The notes below the pieces were generated by a model that worked only from the letters and a program-made list of their open reading frames with translations, had not been told where the DNA came from and made no database searches. Source: Magicicada septendecula (taxonomy: Eukaryota; Arthropoda; Insecta; Hemiptera; Cicadidae). From it: a stretch of DNA of 64,000 bases. A program made the position numbers and the translations under genes. Positions 1-8,507 of the stretch are shown one piece after another; the stretch's first letter is position 1, and each line of letters starts with the position of its first letter. The stretch covers positions 688,525,877 to 688,589,876 of the forward strand of contig CM068368.1 of assembly GCA_034769895.1 (NCBI GenBank), in the 5' to 3' direction.

Positions 1-248
1 CCCCAAAATTATCTTATCATAAATCAAGTTGACATCAGTATTATTTGTAAAGTCTCCGTCAGTGTTTTTTGTTATTACCATTGCATTATTATTACCATAT
101 TCTGCTACTATAGGTTCATTAACAGGCAAATATTTGTCATCAATATACACATTGTTTGTCACACAAGGTATGTTTTTAATTCTACTAGTTCTCTCACTAT
201 TTAAACTCTGTATTAACTCTTCATAATCTCTCTTCCCCTTAAATATTT

Positions 249-1118
249 CTACCATTCTCTCTCTCTCTCATAATCACTTTCATCACCACAACATTTCATA
301 ATCTCACTCCATCCAGAGGGCAACACAACGTTATTACAACATCTGGCTTTACCAGATACACAAAAATAATTTCTTTGACATTTAAAAGACCTTTTGTCTT
401 CTACAAAAACTAACGAGGAACCTTTGTCCTCCAAAACTACTGGTGAAACCTTTTCTTCACCTATCTCACAAGAAAAATTTGCCCCCTTTTCACCCTCTAC
501 ACTTAAACTGTCTTCACACTCTCTCTCATTCTCATCGGCATTTGCTAACAACACTTCATTACTAAACTCTACTTCAACAAAATCTTCCTTATCACTCTCA
601 ACATTAATCTCCTTGTTCTCTACTACCACGTTTTTACACATATCATTATAATTCTGATTTGTTTTACATTCAAAATTTTCGATTACTTTTTGTATTTGTT
701 TATCAATTTTTTCTGACACTTGTTCTTTAATAGTGTTGAAACATTCATCCATCTCATTTAGACGTTTATTCATACTGATTTCGAACTTAACATTTTGTGT
801 ATTCACTTCACATAAACGCTTATCAAATTTTTGGTCATTATTATTTATATCACCCTTTAACTCATGGAATTTGCTATTAATTGTATTAAATTTAACATCA
901 GAATCACTCTTCTGTTCATTGAAAAGCAATTGCATCATTTTTATCATATCATTATCCTCAGATTGTTTATTTTTATTCATTACGGGTGGGGTTACCTGAA
1001 TCCCTGAGTCACCTATTTCATCTGACTTACTTGATTCTCTATTTTGAACTGGGATTGGGGTCGAATGGACCTCCAACCCACTCATGACCGTTGATTCGGT
1101 CAAACTATTATTTTCCAT
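249..1118 (-). CDS. gag-like coiled-coil ORF1, class A (reference description)
   Basis: This is a 289-codon ORF and the largest in the unit. The start codon is the first ATG after the primer binding site and leader, in a good context (A-rich before, G at +4). Residues 1-50 are polar and disordered-looking. Residues 55-150 are rich in Lys, Glu, Asn and Asp with regularly spaced hydrophobics, as in a coiled coil. Residues 165-245 are strongly acidic. The last 45 residues carry eight Cys (for example CCNNVV, KCC), but not in the CX2CX4HX4C pattern of a retroviral zinc knuckle. Its place directly after the primer binding site is where gag lies in LTR elements, so a gag amino-terminal remnant is the best guess. 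No capsid signature can be named. The ORF looks whole here. Confidence 0.6.
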   Translation of the reverse strand: MENNSLTESTVMSGLEVHSTPIPVQNRESSKSDEIGDSGIQVTPPVMNKNKQSEDNDMIKMMQLLFNEQKSDSDVKFNTINSKFHELKGDINNNDQKFDKRLCEVNTQNVKFEISMNKRLNEMDECFNTIKEQVSEKIDKQIQKVIENFECKTNQNYNDMCKNVVVENKEINVESDKEDFVEVEFSNEVLLANADENERECEDSLSVEGEKGANFSCEIGEEKVSPVVLEDKGSSLVFVEDKRSFKCQRNYFCVSGKARCCNNVVLPSGWSEIMKCCGDESDYEREREW

Positions 1119-1263
1119 TTTTGTTTTATATTATTTTTACATATATAAATATGCCCGGTTTTGCTTTCACAGTCTACAATTTACAACCTCGCCCCACTCC
1201 CAAATAACCCGTTCTGCAGCTTAATTATGTCTGGCGAATATACGTTATAAACCCTATACTCGA

Positions 1264-1281
1264 GTCCCTGTTCGGGCGCCA
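1264..1281 (-). other. Primer binding site, lysine-tRNA type (reference copy)
   Basis: The minus strand reads TGGCGCCCGAACAGGGAC, two bases downstream of the LTR end. This is the 18-nt sequence complementary to the 3' end of the lysine tRNA that primes HIV-1 and various other retroelements. The site recurs 20 to 3 bases below the start coordinate of each LTR, for example 4877-4894, 8488-8505 and 12102-12119. A few copies differ slightly. It is the strongest single piece of evidence that the array derives from an LTR retroelement. Confidence 0.9.
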
Positions 1282-1435
1282 TTTGTAACTACTCACTTAA
1301 TTCCTATTAATAATTAATTCTTACCTTAGGGGTTTTCCCAGAGTCGTACAGACGAAACTGCTGCAGAAAGGATTATTCGAGATACAAGGGGTAAAGATCA
1401 AATACACAGTTTGTGCTAAAACAAATTGCCTCTGG

Positions 1436-1441
1436 TTTATT
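1436..1441 (-). promoter_or_regulatory. Polyadenylation signal in LTR (reference copy)
   Basis: The minus strand reads AATAAA here, about 240 nt downstream of the TATA-like motif, which is a sensible distance for an R region. The same site sits 152-157 bases above the start coordinate of most LTRs, for example 5049-5054. It is not kept in every copy. Confidence 0.45.
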
Positions 1442-1680
1442 ATGCAAAATAACTACTTCGTCTCTCTTTCATGACATTTAAAATTCTTATTTCTTTTCGT
1501 TAGATTAAATACTCGTTGAATGAGTAACAATTTGTAAAAATCAAACAAAGTAACAAAATGAATATTTCTTAATTAACTAGCTTATGACAAATATGGTATA
1601 CCACAACTATTTATTTTTAGCAATGAACCAATACGTGATGTAGCCACACACTCACACACATTCGTTCTTTGACTTTGTCG

Positions 1681-1691
1681 TTCTATTTAAA
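1681..1691 (-). promoter_or_regulatory. TATA-like box in LTR U3/R (reference copy)
   Basis: The minus strand reads TTTAAATAGAA after a G-rich run (GTGGGG). A start site would be expected about 25-30 nt downstream, near 1655. It lies in the middle of the LTR, upstream of the AATAAA signal, as an LTR promoter should. It is inferred from sequence only. Confidence 0.4.
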
Positions 1692-1896
1692 CCCCACTTT
1701 GAGATCTCTGAGGTACATTTAAGATTTACAATTTATTTATGTTGAATTATACTCTGGAGAAAAAGGTAAAATGATATTGGTTAAAACTCAGTTAATACTT
1801 AACGTCTGAAGAACTCCGCCGTTTTGCACTTCTACTGTGAATGCACTGGTTTTTTTTTCTTTGGTTAACACACCATAAATTAGTTTTGACACTGTT

Positions 1897-1908
1897 TACC
1901 CGCGGGTA
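1897..1908. repeat. 12-bp perfect palindrome in U3
   Basis: TACCCGCGGGTA is its own reverse complement. It is GC-rich inside an AT-rich LTR and is present in all LTRs read. Two shorter palindromes, GTCGGCCGAC at 1988-1997 and CCGCGCGG at 2032-2039, lie within 140 bases. It could be a binding site for a dimeric factor, but this is not shown. Confidence 0.6.
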
Positions 1909-2111
1909 CTGTTATTGATTATTTCGTATTAGGTTGATGCGCCACTATTATTTTAATCCACTTTAGAATAACATTTCTTTTTATTTTGTCGGCCGACATA
2001 AATTTTCGAACACTTAGCTCGTTTAGGTTGACCGCGCGGCCATGAGTTGCAACTGGAACTCGGCCGCACGTTTTACTGTGTGTACAACTTTTAACACTGT
2101 TAATGCGTTGA

Positions 2112-2144
2112 AAGATAGGCCTACTCTTAATTACGGCCTATCTT
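2112..2144. repeat. 10-bp inverted repeat with 13-nt loop in U3
   Basis: AAGATAGGCC (2112-2121) pairs perfectly with GGCCTATCTT (2135-2144) around a 13-nt spacer. It recurs in every LTR of the array. It can form a cruciform or hairpin. Its role is unknown. Confidence 0.65.
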
Positions 2145-2405
2145 GCACCCGAGGCCACCGTTTGAATTTAAATCACCAACTTTACTGTCTGATGCTGCTT
2201 ACTACTGTTCACTCTCTGATGACAAACTGCATACTGTGATTCACAAAAAGCCTGCTGCTGGGCCGGGTACGCAATACGTCTGGGCAATTGTTTAGGCTAA
2301 CTGTATGTAGGTTGTACTGGGGCTCCTCACAGGTGAAAGTTAACAATTTATTAATTACTGAATTAAAATTAAAACTGGATCACACACTTCTGTACCGTTA
2401 CAATA

Positions 2406-2412
2406 CCCCCCC
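2406..2412 (-). other. Polypurine tract (G7) next to the LTR (reference copy)
   Basis: The minus strand has seven G followed by TAT and then the LTR start TGTAAC. A purine run directly upstream of the 3' LTR is where plus-strand DNA synthesis is primed in LTR elements. It recurs 4-10 bases above each LTR end coordinate, with small differences in run length. Two further G6 runs lie at 2492-2497 and 2528-2533. Confidence 0.65.
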
Positions 2413-2451
2413 AATAAGAGGTTGAAGGCCGAAGCGTTCAAACTCTTATTG
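2412..2451 (-). other. 40-nt hairpin with UUCG-type loop, abutting the polypurine tract
   Basis: In the sense strand the arms CAATAAGAG and CTCTTATTG form nine pairs. A one-by-one mismatch follows, then TTGAA with TTCAA (five pairs), another one-by-one mismatch, and GC-TTCG-GC at the tip. A C(UUCG)G loop is a known, unusually stable RNA tetraloop. I saw no change in this segment in the 17 complete copies (10 to 49 bases above each LTR end). It touches the G7 tract. A role in packaging, priming or 3'-end function is inference. Confidence 0.75.
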
Positions 2452-3598
2452 CCTAAACCCTAAGAGGATCAGTGAGGATATGGCGCCGCAACCCCCCTGA
2501 GCACTCTACTAAAATCATGGGTTCTTACCCCCCTAGTCCGGTGACTGTGGCACATTCAATTAAAAAATCAACATACGGCCTTCCATCACTCCATATCCCA
2601 CAACTGATTAGTTTCCTCTTAGCCGTACTGGTTCATTGACAAAGCACTGGCTCATTTTTTATTATAAAATATCTCTTAACCCTAGAAAATAGTATTAACA
2701 AAACAATATAGGATATATACAATACAGGAGTACATATAAGTTCCAGTCAAAATGACGCATTAATTATACAGAATTGCATTTACACAGAATTTCCTTCAGT
2801 TTTCAATTTTAAATGAATATTTTAATCATTGTTTTTTTATCAATTATTTATTTTACCATTACAATCAAAATTCAGATCAAACTAGATTTAAAGTCATATT
2901 AAAAATTATCTTTTCAATTTATTTAATTACCTTTCATTAAATTTAACTCATATTGTTTTAATTAACAATTTCAAAATTAATTACATTTTTCAAAATGATC
3001 CAACATAAAATATTACCTACATTATTCAAAAAATTTACATTCCTTTCTTCACATATGGAATTTCTTTTTATTTCATAATAGGATTTTCCTACTGGCAATG
3101 ATTCAGCAGACTTCAACACTTTTGTTATTGTCAACTCAGCTTCAACACCTCTGGCTGTAAACATTAGGCAAAACATACAACACACCTGTTTACATAAACG
3201 GTCGTCTGCCAGACTGGTGTTATAAACACTCCTTCAGTCTAAACATTCTGCTTACCTCACCTCTAACACCTGTACTGCACTTTTCAATTTTTTATAAATC
3301 TTTTAGTTAACAATTGTAATAATATAATAATTTTTATACAATTAATTTCACTATAATATATTTACAAATCTTTATCATTATTTTTTCAGTTTTATCACAC
3401 TTCAATGTCCAAGGTTGCGAGGTCTGAACCGTAAAACAAAATATTTACAATTGTTCCTTTATGAAGTTCAGCCTCCATCGTCAAAAATTAGTCTGGTCTT
3501 TATGTAACACTTTTCAATTTTATTGATACGCCACATATGGTTATTTTTTGTTTTATAACCACAAGAACTTATTTTTTCCATTGTACCAAAACAATAAT
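2452..3598 (-). other. AT-rich non-coding part of the internal region (reference copy)
   Basis: About 1.1 kb lies between ORF2 and the hairpin with no convincing gene. It holds two G6 runs on the sense strand (2492-2497, 2528-2533), long A/T runs, and small inverted repeats near 3208-3230 (GTCTG-C-CAGAC and GTGTT-ATA-AACAC). A 68-75 codon minus-strand frame (2958-3185) occurs only in some copies and is not called. No reverse transcriptase, RNase H or integrase signature is visible, so the region where pol would lie is missing or replaced. Confidence 0.6.
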
Positions 3599-3861
3599 CT
3601 ATAGGGTTACCCCCCCAAAAATTATCTTATCATAAATCAAGTTGACATCAGTATTATTTGTAAAGTCTCCGTCAGTGTTTTTTGTTATTACCATTGCATT
3701 AATATTACCATATTCTGCTACTATAGGTTCATTAACAGGCAAATATTTGTCATCAATATACACATTGTTTGTCACACAAGGTATGTTTTTAATTCTACTA
3801 GTTCTCTCACTATTTAAACTCTGTATTAACTCTTCATAATCTCTCTTCCCCTTAAATATTT

Positions 3862-4731
3862 CTACCATTCTCTCTCTCTCTCATAATCACTTTCATCACC
3901 ACAACATTTCATAATCTCACTCCATCCAGAGGGCAACACAACATTATTACAACATCTGGCTTTACCAGATACACAAAAATAATTTCTTTGACATTTAAAA
4001 GACCTTTTGTCTTCTACAAAAACTAACGAGGAACCTTTGTCCTCCAACACTACTGGTGAAACCTTTTCTTCACCTATCTCACAAGAAAAATTTGCCCTCT
4101 TTTCAACCTCTACACTTAAACTGTCTTCACACTCTCTCTCATTCTCATCGGCATTTGCTAACAACACTTCATTACTAAACTCTACTTCAACAAAATCTTC
4201 CTTATCACTCTCAACATTAATCTCCTTGTTCTCTACTACCACGTTTTTACACATATCATTATAATTCTGATTTGTTTTACATTCAAAATTTTCGATTACC
4301 TTTTGTATTTGTTTATCATTTTTTTCTGACACTTGTTCTTTAATAGTGTTGAAACATTCATCCATCTCATTTAGACGTTTATTCATACTGATTTCGAACT
4401 TAACATTTTGTGTATTCATTTCACATAAACGCTTATCAAATTTTTGGTCAATATTATTTATATCACCCTTTAACTCATGGAATTTGCTATTAATTGTATT
4501 AAATTTAACATCAGAATCACTCTTCTGTTCATTGAAAAGCAATTGCATCATTTTTATCATATCATTATCCTCAGATTGTTTATTTTTATTCATTACGGGT
4601 GGGGTTACCTGAATCCCTGAGTCATCTATTTCATCTGACTTACTTGATTCTCTATTTTGAACTGGGATTGGGGTCGAATGGACCTCCAACCCACTCATGA
4701 CCGTTGATTCGGTCAAACTATTATTTTCCAT
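3862..4731 (-). CDS. gag-like ORF1, class B
   Basis: 289 codons. Class B residues are D36, I94, M105, V209 and R212. Asn at 138 (SEKND) is shared with copies 7 and 8. The ORF looks whole. Confidence 0.6.
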   Translation of the reverse strand: MENNSLTESTVMSGLEVHSTPIPVQNRESSKSDEIDDSGIQVTPPVMNKNKQSEDNDMIKMMQLLFNEQKSDSDVKFNTINSKFHELKGDINNIDQKFDKRLCEMNTQNVKFEISMNKRLNEMDECFNTIKEQVSEKNDKQIQKVIENFECKTNQNYNDMCKNVVVENKEINVESDKEDFVEVEFSNEVLLANADENERECEDSLSVEVEKRANFSCEIGEEKVSPVVLEDKGSSLVFVEDKRSFKCQRNYFCVSGKARCCNNVVLPSGWSEIMKCCGDESDYEREREW

Positions 4732-4896
4732 TTTTGTTTTATATTATTTTTACATATATAAATATGCCCGGTTTTGCTTTCACAGTCTACAATTTACAAC
4801 CTCGCCCCACTCCCAAATAACCCGTTCTGCAGCTTAATTATGTCTGGCGAATATACGTTATAAACCCTATACTCGAGTCCCTGTTCGGGCGCCATT

Positions 4897-6015
4897 TGTA
4901 ACTACTCACTTAATTCCTATTAATAATTAATTCTTACCTTAGGGGTTTTCCCAGAGTCGTACAGACGAAACTGCTGCAGAAAGGATTATTCGAGATACAA
5001 GGGGTAAAGATCAAATACACAGTTTGTGCTAAAACAAATTGCCTCTGGTTTATTATGCAAAATAACTACTTCGTCTCTCTTTCATGACATTTAAAATTCT
5101 TATTTCTTTTCGTTAGATTAAATACTCGTTGAATGAGTAACAATTTGTAAAAATCAAACAAAGTAACAAAATGAATATTTCTTAATTAACTAGCTTATGA
5201 CAACTATGGTATACCACAACTATTTATTTTTAGCAATGAACCAATACGTGATGTAGCCACACACTCAGACACATTCGTTCTTTGACTTTGTCGTTCTATT
5301 TAAACCCCACTTTGAGATCTCTGAGGTACATTTAAGATTTACAATTTATTTATGTTGAATTATACTCTGGAGAAAAAGGTAAAATGATATTGGTTAAAAC
5401 TCAGTTAATACTTAACGTCTGAAGAACTCCGCTGTTTTGCACTTCTGCTGTGAATGCACTGGTTTTTTTTTCTTTGGTTAACACACCATAAATTAGTTTT
5501 GACACTGTTTACCCGCGGGTACTGTTATTGATTATTTCGTATTAGGTTGATGCGCCACTATTATTTTAATCCACTTTAGAATAACATTTCTTTTTATTTT
5601 GTCGGCCGACATAAATTTTCGAACACTTAGCTCGTTTAGGTTGACCGCGCGGCCATGAGTTGCAACTGGAACTCGGCCGCACGTTTTACTGTTTGTACAA
5701 CTTTTAACACTGTTAATGCGTTGAAAGATAGGCCTACTCTTAATTACGGCCTATCTTGCACCCGAGGCCACCGTTTGAATTTAAATCACCAACTTTACTG
5801 TCTGATGCTGCTTACTACTGTTCACTCTCTGATGACAAACTGCATACTGTGATTCACAAAAAGCCTGCTGCTGGGCCGGGTACGCAATACGTCTGGGCAA
5901 TTGTTTAGGCTAACTGTATGTAGGTTGTACTGGGGCTCCTCACAGGTGAAAGTTAACAATTTATTAATTACTGAATTAAAATTAAAACTGGATCACACAC
6001 TTCTGTACCGTTACA
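4897..6015 (-). repeat. LTR 2 (type B)
   Basis: 1,119 bp, TGTAAC to GTTACA. It carries the B marker near the R/U5 side (CAACTATGG) and the B markers in U3 (CCGCTG, CTGCTG). Confidence 0.85.
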
Positions 6016-7080
6016 ATACCCCCCCAATAAGAGGTTGAAGGCCGAAGCGTTCAAACTCTTATTGCCTAAACCCTAAGAGGATCAGTGAGGATATGGCGCC
6101 GCAACCCCCCTGAGCACTCTACTAAAATCATGGGTTCTTACCCCCCTAGTCCGGTGACTGTGGCACATTCAATTAAAAAATCAACATACGGCCTTCCATC
6201 ACTCCATATCCCACAACTGATTTGTTTCCTCTTAGCCGTACTGGTTCATTGACAAAGCACTGGCTCATTTTTTATTATAAAATATCTCTTAACCCTAGAA
6301 AATAGTATTAACAAAACAATATAGGATATATACAATACAGGAGTACATATAAGTTCCAGTCAAAATGACGCATTAATTATACAGAATTGCATTTACACAG
6401 AATTTCCTTCAGTTTTCAATTTTAAATGAATATTTTAATCATTGTTTTTTTATCAATTATTTATTTTACCATTACAATCAAAATTCAGATCAAACTAGAT
6501 TTAAAGTCATATTAAAAATTATCTTTTCAATTTATTTAATTACCTTTCATTAAATTTAACTCATATTGTTTTAATTAACAATTTCAAAATTAATTACATT
6601 TTTCAAAATGATCCAACATAAAATATTACCTACATTATTCAAAAAATTTACATTCCTTTCTTCACATATGGAATTTCTTTTTATTTCATAATAGGATTTT
6701 CCTACTGGCAATGATTCAGCAGACTTCAACACTTTTGTTATTGTCAACTCAGCTTCAACACCTCTGGCTGTAAACATTAGGCAAAACATACAACACACCT
6801 GTTTACATAAACGGTCGTCTGCCAGACTGGTGTTATAAACACTCCTTCAGTCTAAACATTCTGCTTACCTCACCTCTAACACCTGTACTGCACTTTTCAA
6901 TTTTTTATAAATCTTTTAGTTAACAATTGTAATAATATAATAATTTTTATACAATTAATTTCACTATAATATATTTACAAATCTTTATCATTATTATTTC
7001 AGTTTTATCACACTTCAATGTCCAAGGTTGCGAGGTCTGAACCGTAAAACAAAATATTTACAATTGTTCCTTTATGAAGT

Positions 7081-7479
7081 TCAGCCTCCATCGTCAAAAA
7101 TTAGTCTGGTCTTTATGTAACACTTTTCAATTTTATTGATACGCCACATATGGTTATTTTTTGTTTTATAACCACAAGAACTTATTTTTTCCATTGTACC
7201 AAAACAATAATCTATAGGGTTACCCCCCAAAATTATCTTATCATAAATCAAGTTGACATCAGTATTATTTGTAAAGTCTCCGTCAGTGTTTTTTGTTATT
7301 ACCATTGCATTATTATTACCATATTCTGCTACTATAGGTTCATTAACAGGCAAATATTTGTCATCAATATACACATTGTTTGTCACACAAGGTATGTTTT
7401 TAATTCTACTAGTTCTCTCACTATTTAAACTCTGTATTAACTCTTCATAATCTCTCTTCCCCTTAAATATTTCTACCAT
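7081..7479 (-). CDS. ORF2, unknown product (reference copy)
   Basis: This is a 132-codon ORF whose ATG overlaps the end of ORF1 by a few bases in another frame, next to a short GA dinucleotide run. The protein is polar, with a Lys/Glu-rich start, several Tyr-Asp and Asn-rich stretches in the middle, and a basic tail ending in DDGG. I recognise no protease, reverse transcriptase or zinc-finger motif. By position it could be the start of a second gag/pol-type frame, since the family often uses frameshift or read-through there. It may equally be a chance frame. Its length varies between copies; positions are given in each element entry. Confidence 0.4.
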   Translation of the reverse strand: MVEIFKGKRDYEELIQSLNSERTSRIKNIPCVTNNVYIDDKYLPVNEPIVAEYGNNNAMVITKNTDGDFTNNTDVNLIYDKIILGGNPIDYCFGTMEKISSCGYKTKNNHMWRINKIEKCYIKTRLIFDDGG

Positions 7480-8342
7480 TCTCTCTCTCTCTCATAATCA
7501 CTTTCATCACCACAACATTTCATAATCTCACTCCATCCAGAGGGCAACACAACGTTATTACAACATCTGGCTTTACCAGATACACAAAAATAATTTCTTT
7601 GACATTTAAAAGACCTTTTGTCTTCTACAAAAACTAACGAGGAACCTTTGTCCTCCAAAACTACTGGTGAAACCTTTTCTTCACCTATCTCACAAGAAAA
7701 ATTTGCCCCCTTTTCACCCTCTACACTTAAACTGTCTTCACACTCTCTCTCATTCTCATCGGCATTTGCTAACAACACTTCATTACTAAACTCTACTTCA
7801 ACAAAATCTTCCTTATCACTCTCAACATTAATCTCCTTGTTCTCTACTACCACGTTTTTACACATATCATTATAATTCTGATTTGTTTTACATTCAAAAT
7901 TTTCGATTACTTTTTGTATTTGTTTATCAATTTTTTCTGACACTTGTTCTTTAATAGTGTTGAAACATTCATCCATCTCATTTAGACGTTTATTCATACT
8001 GATTTCGAACTTAACATTTTGTGTATTCACTTCACATAAACGCTTATCAAATTTTTGGTCATTATTATTTATATCACCCTTTAACTCATGGAATTTGCTA
8101 TTAATTGTATTAAATTTAACATCAGAATCACTCTTCTGTTCATTGAAAAGCAATTGCATCATTTTTATCATATCATTATCCTCAGATTGTTTATTTTTAT
8201 TCATTACGGGTGGGGTTACCTGAATCCCTGAGTCACCTATTTCATCTGACTTACTTGATTCTCTATTTTGAACTGGGATTGGGGTCGAATGGACCTCCAA
8301 CCCACTCATGACCGTTGATTCGGTCAAACTATTATTTTCCAT
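7473..8342 (-). CDS. gag-like ORF1, class A
   Basis: 289 codons, and the same protein as copy 1 as far as I can see. It looks whole. Confidence 0.6.
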   Translation of the reverse strand: MENNSLTESTVMSGLEVHSTPIPVQNRESSKSDEIGDSGIQVTPPVMNKNKQSEDNDMIKMMQLLFNEQKSDSDVKFNTINSKFHELKGDINNNDQKFDKRLCEVNTQNVKFEISMNKRLNEMDECFNTIKEQVSEKIDKQIQKVIENFECKTNQNYNDMCKNVVVENKEINVESDKEDFVEVEFSNEVLLANADENERECEDSLSVEGEKGANFSCEIGEEKVSPVVLEDKGSSLVFVEDKRSFKCQRNYFCVSGKARCCNNVVLPSGWSEIMKCCGDESDYEREREW

Positions 8343-8507
8343 TTTTGTTTTATATTATTTTTACATATATAAATATGCCCGGTTTTGCTTTCACAGTCTA
8401 CAATTTACAACCTCGCCCCACTCCCAAATAACCCGTTCTGCAGCTTAATTATGTCTGGCGAATATACGTTATAAACCCTATACTCGAGTCCCTGTTCGGG
8501 CGCCATT

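Larger units (their letters stand above)
1..1283 (-). mobile_element. LTR element internal region 1 (class A, partial)
   Basis: The sense-downstream part of this internal region lies beyond the left edge. It carries ORF1 at 249-1118 and the first part of ORF2 (1-255). Its 5' LTR is 1284-2402. It is class A by ORF1 residues G36, N94, V105, G209 and G212. Confidence 0.85.
1284..2402 (-). repeat. LTR 1 (type A), reference copy
   Basis: This is a 1,119-bp LTR with the plus-strand ends TGTAAC (1284-1289) and GTTACA (2397-2402), a 6-bp inverted terminal repeat in the usual TG...CA form. In sense it is flanked upstream by a G7 tract and downstream, after two bases, by a primer binding site, which fixes the boundaries. 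Inside are a TATA-like motif (1681-1691), an AATAAA signal (1436-1441) and a cluster of palindromes in the U3 part (1897-2144). The LTR serves both as the 3' LTR of the element at 2403-4896 and as the 5' LTR of the element at 1-1283. Because the array is tandem, the ends are inferred from motifs and could not be found by comparing an LTR pair. Confidence 0.85.
2403..4896 (-). mobile_element. LTR element internal region 2 (class B, mosaic)
   Basis: This is a complete internal region (2,494 bp) between LTR 2 (5' in sense) and LTR 1 (3'). ORF1 is class B, but the AT-rich sense-downstream part (CATTG before the T-run near 2830) is of the class A kind, so the copy is a mosaic. ORF2 lies at 3599-3868 in a shorter form shared with copies 4, 7 and 8. 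Confidence 0.85.
6016..8507 (-). mobile_element. LTR element internal region 3 (class A)
   Basis: 2,492 bp. It is nearly identical to copies 1, 9 and 11, the other class A units. ORF2 lies at 7081-7479 in its longer form. Confidence 0.85.

Noticed and set aside
255-275. CT/GA dinucleotide run as a separate microsatellite locus
   Set aside because: It is only about six dinucleotides long, sits at the ORF1 end in every unit and is part of the repeat.
394-999. Plus-strand frames of 85 and 88 codons over ORF1, and 65 and 92 codons over ORF2
   Set aside because: They lie entirely opposite ORF1 and ORF2. Their low-complexity Ser/Thr/Leu/Phe content is what antisense reading of Glu/Lys/Asn-rich protein gives.
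2452-2464. Plant telomere-like AAACCCTAA
   Set aside because: It is a single chance occurrence per unit with no tandem repeat.
2482-2493. Second primer-site-like sequence TGGCGCCGCAAC on the plus strand
   Set aside because: Only the first seven bases match and the rest is out of register. It lies at the wrong end of the element and on the wrong strand.
2958-3185. Minus-strand frame of 68-75 codons in the AT-rich internal part
   Set aside because: It is present in only some units, sits in AT-rich DNA, has no recognisable features, and follows class boundaries as any neutral variant would.
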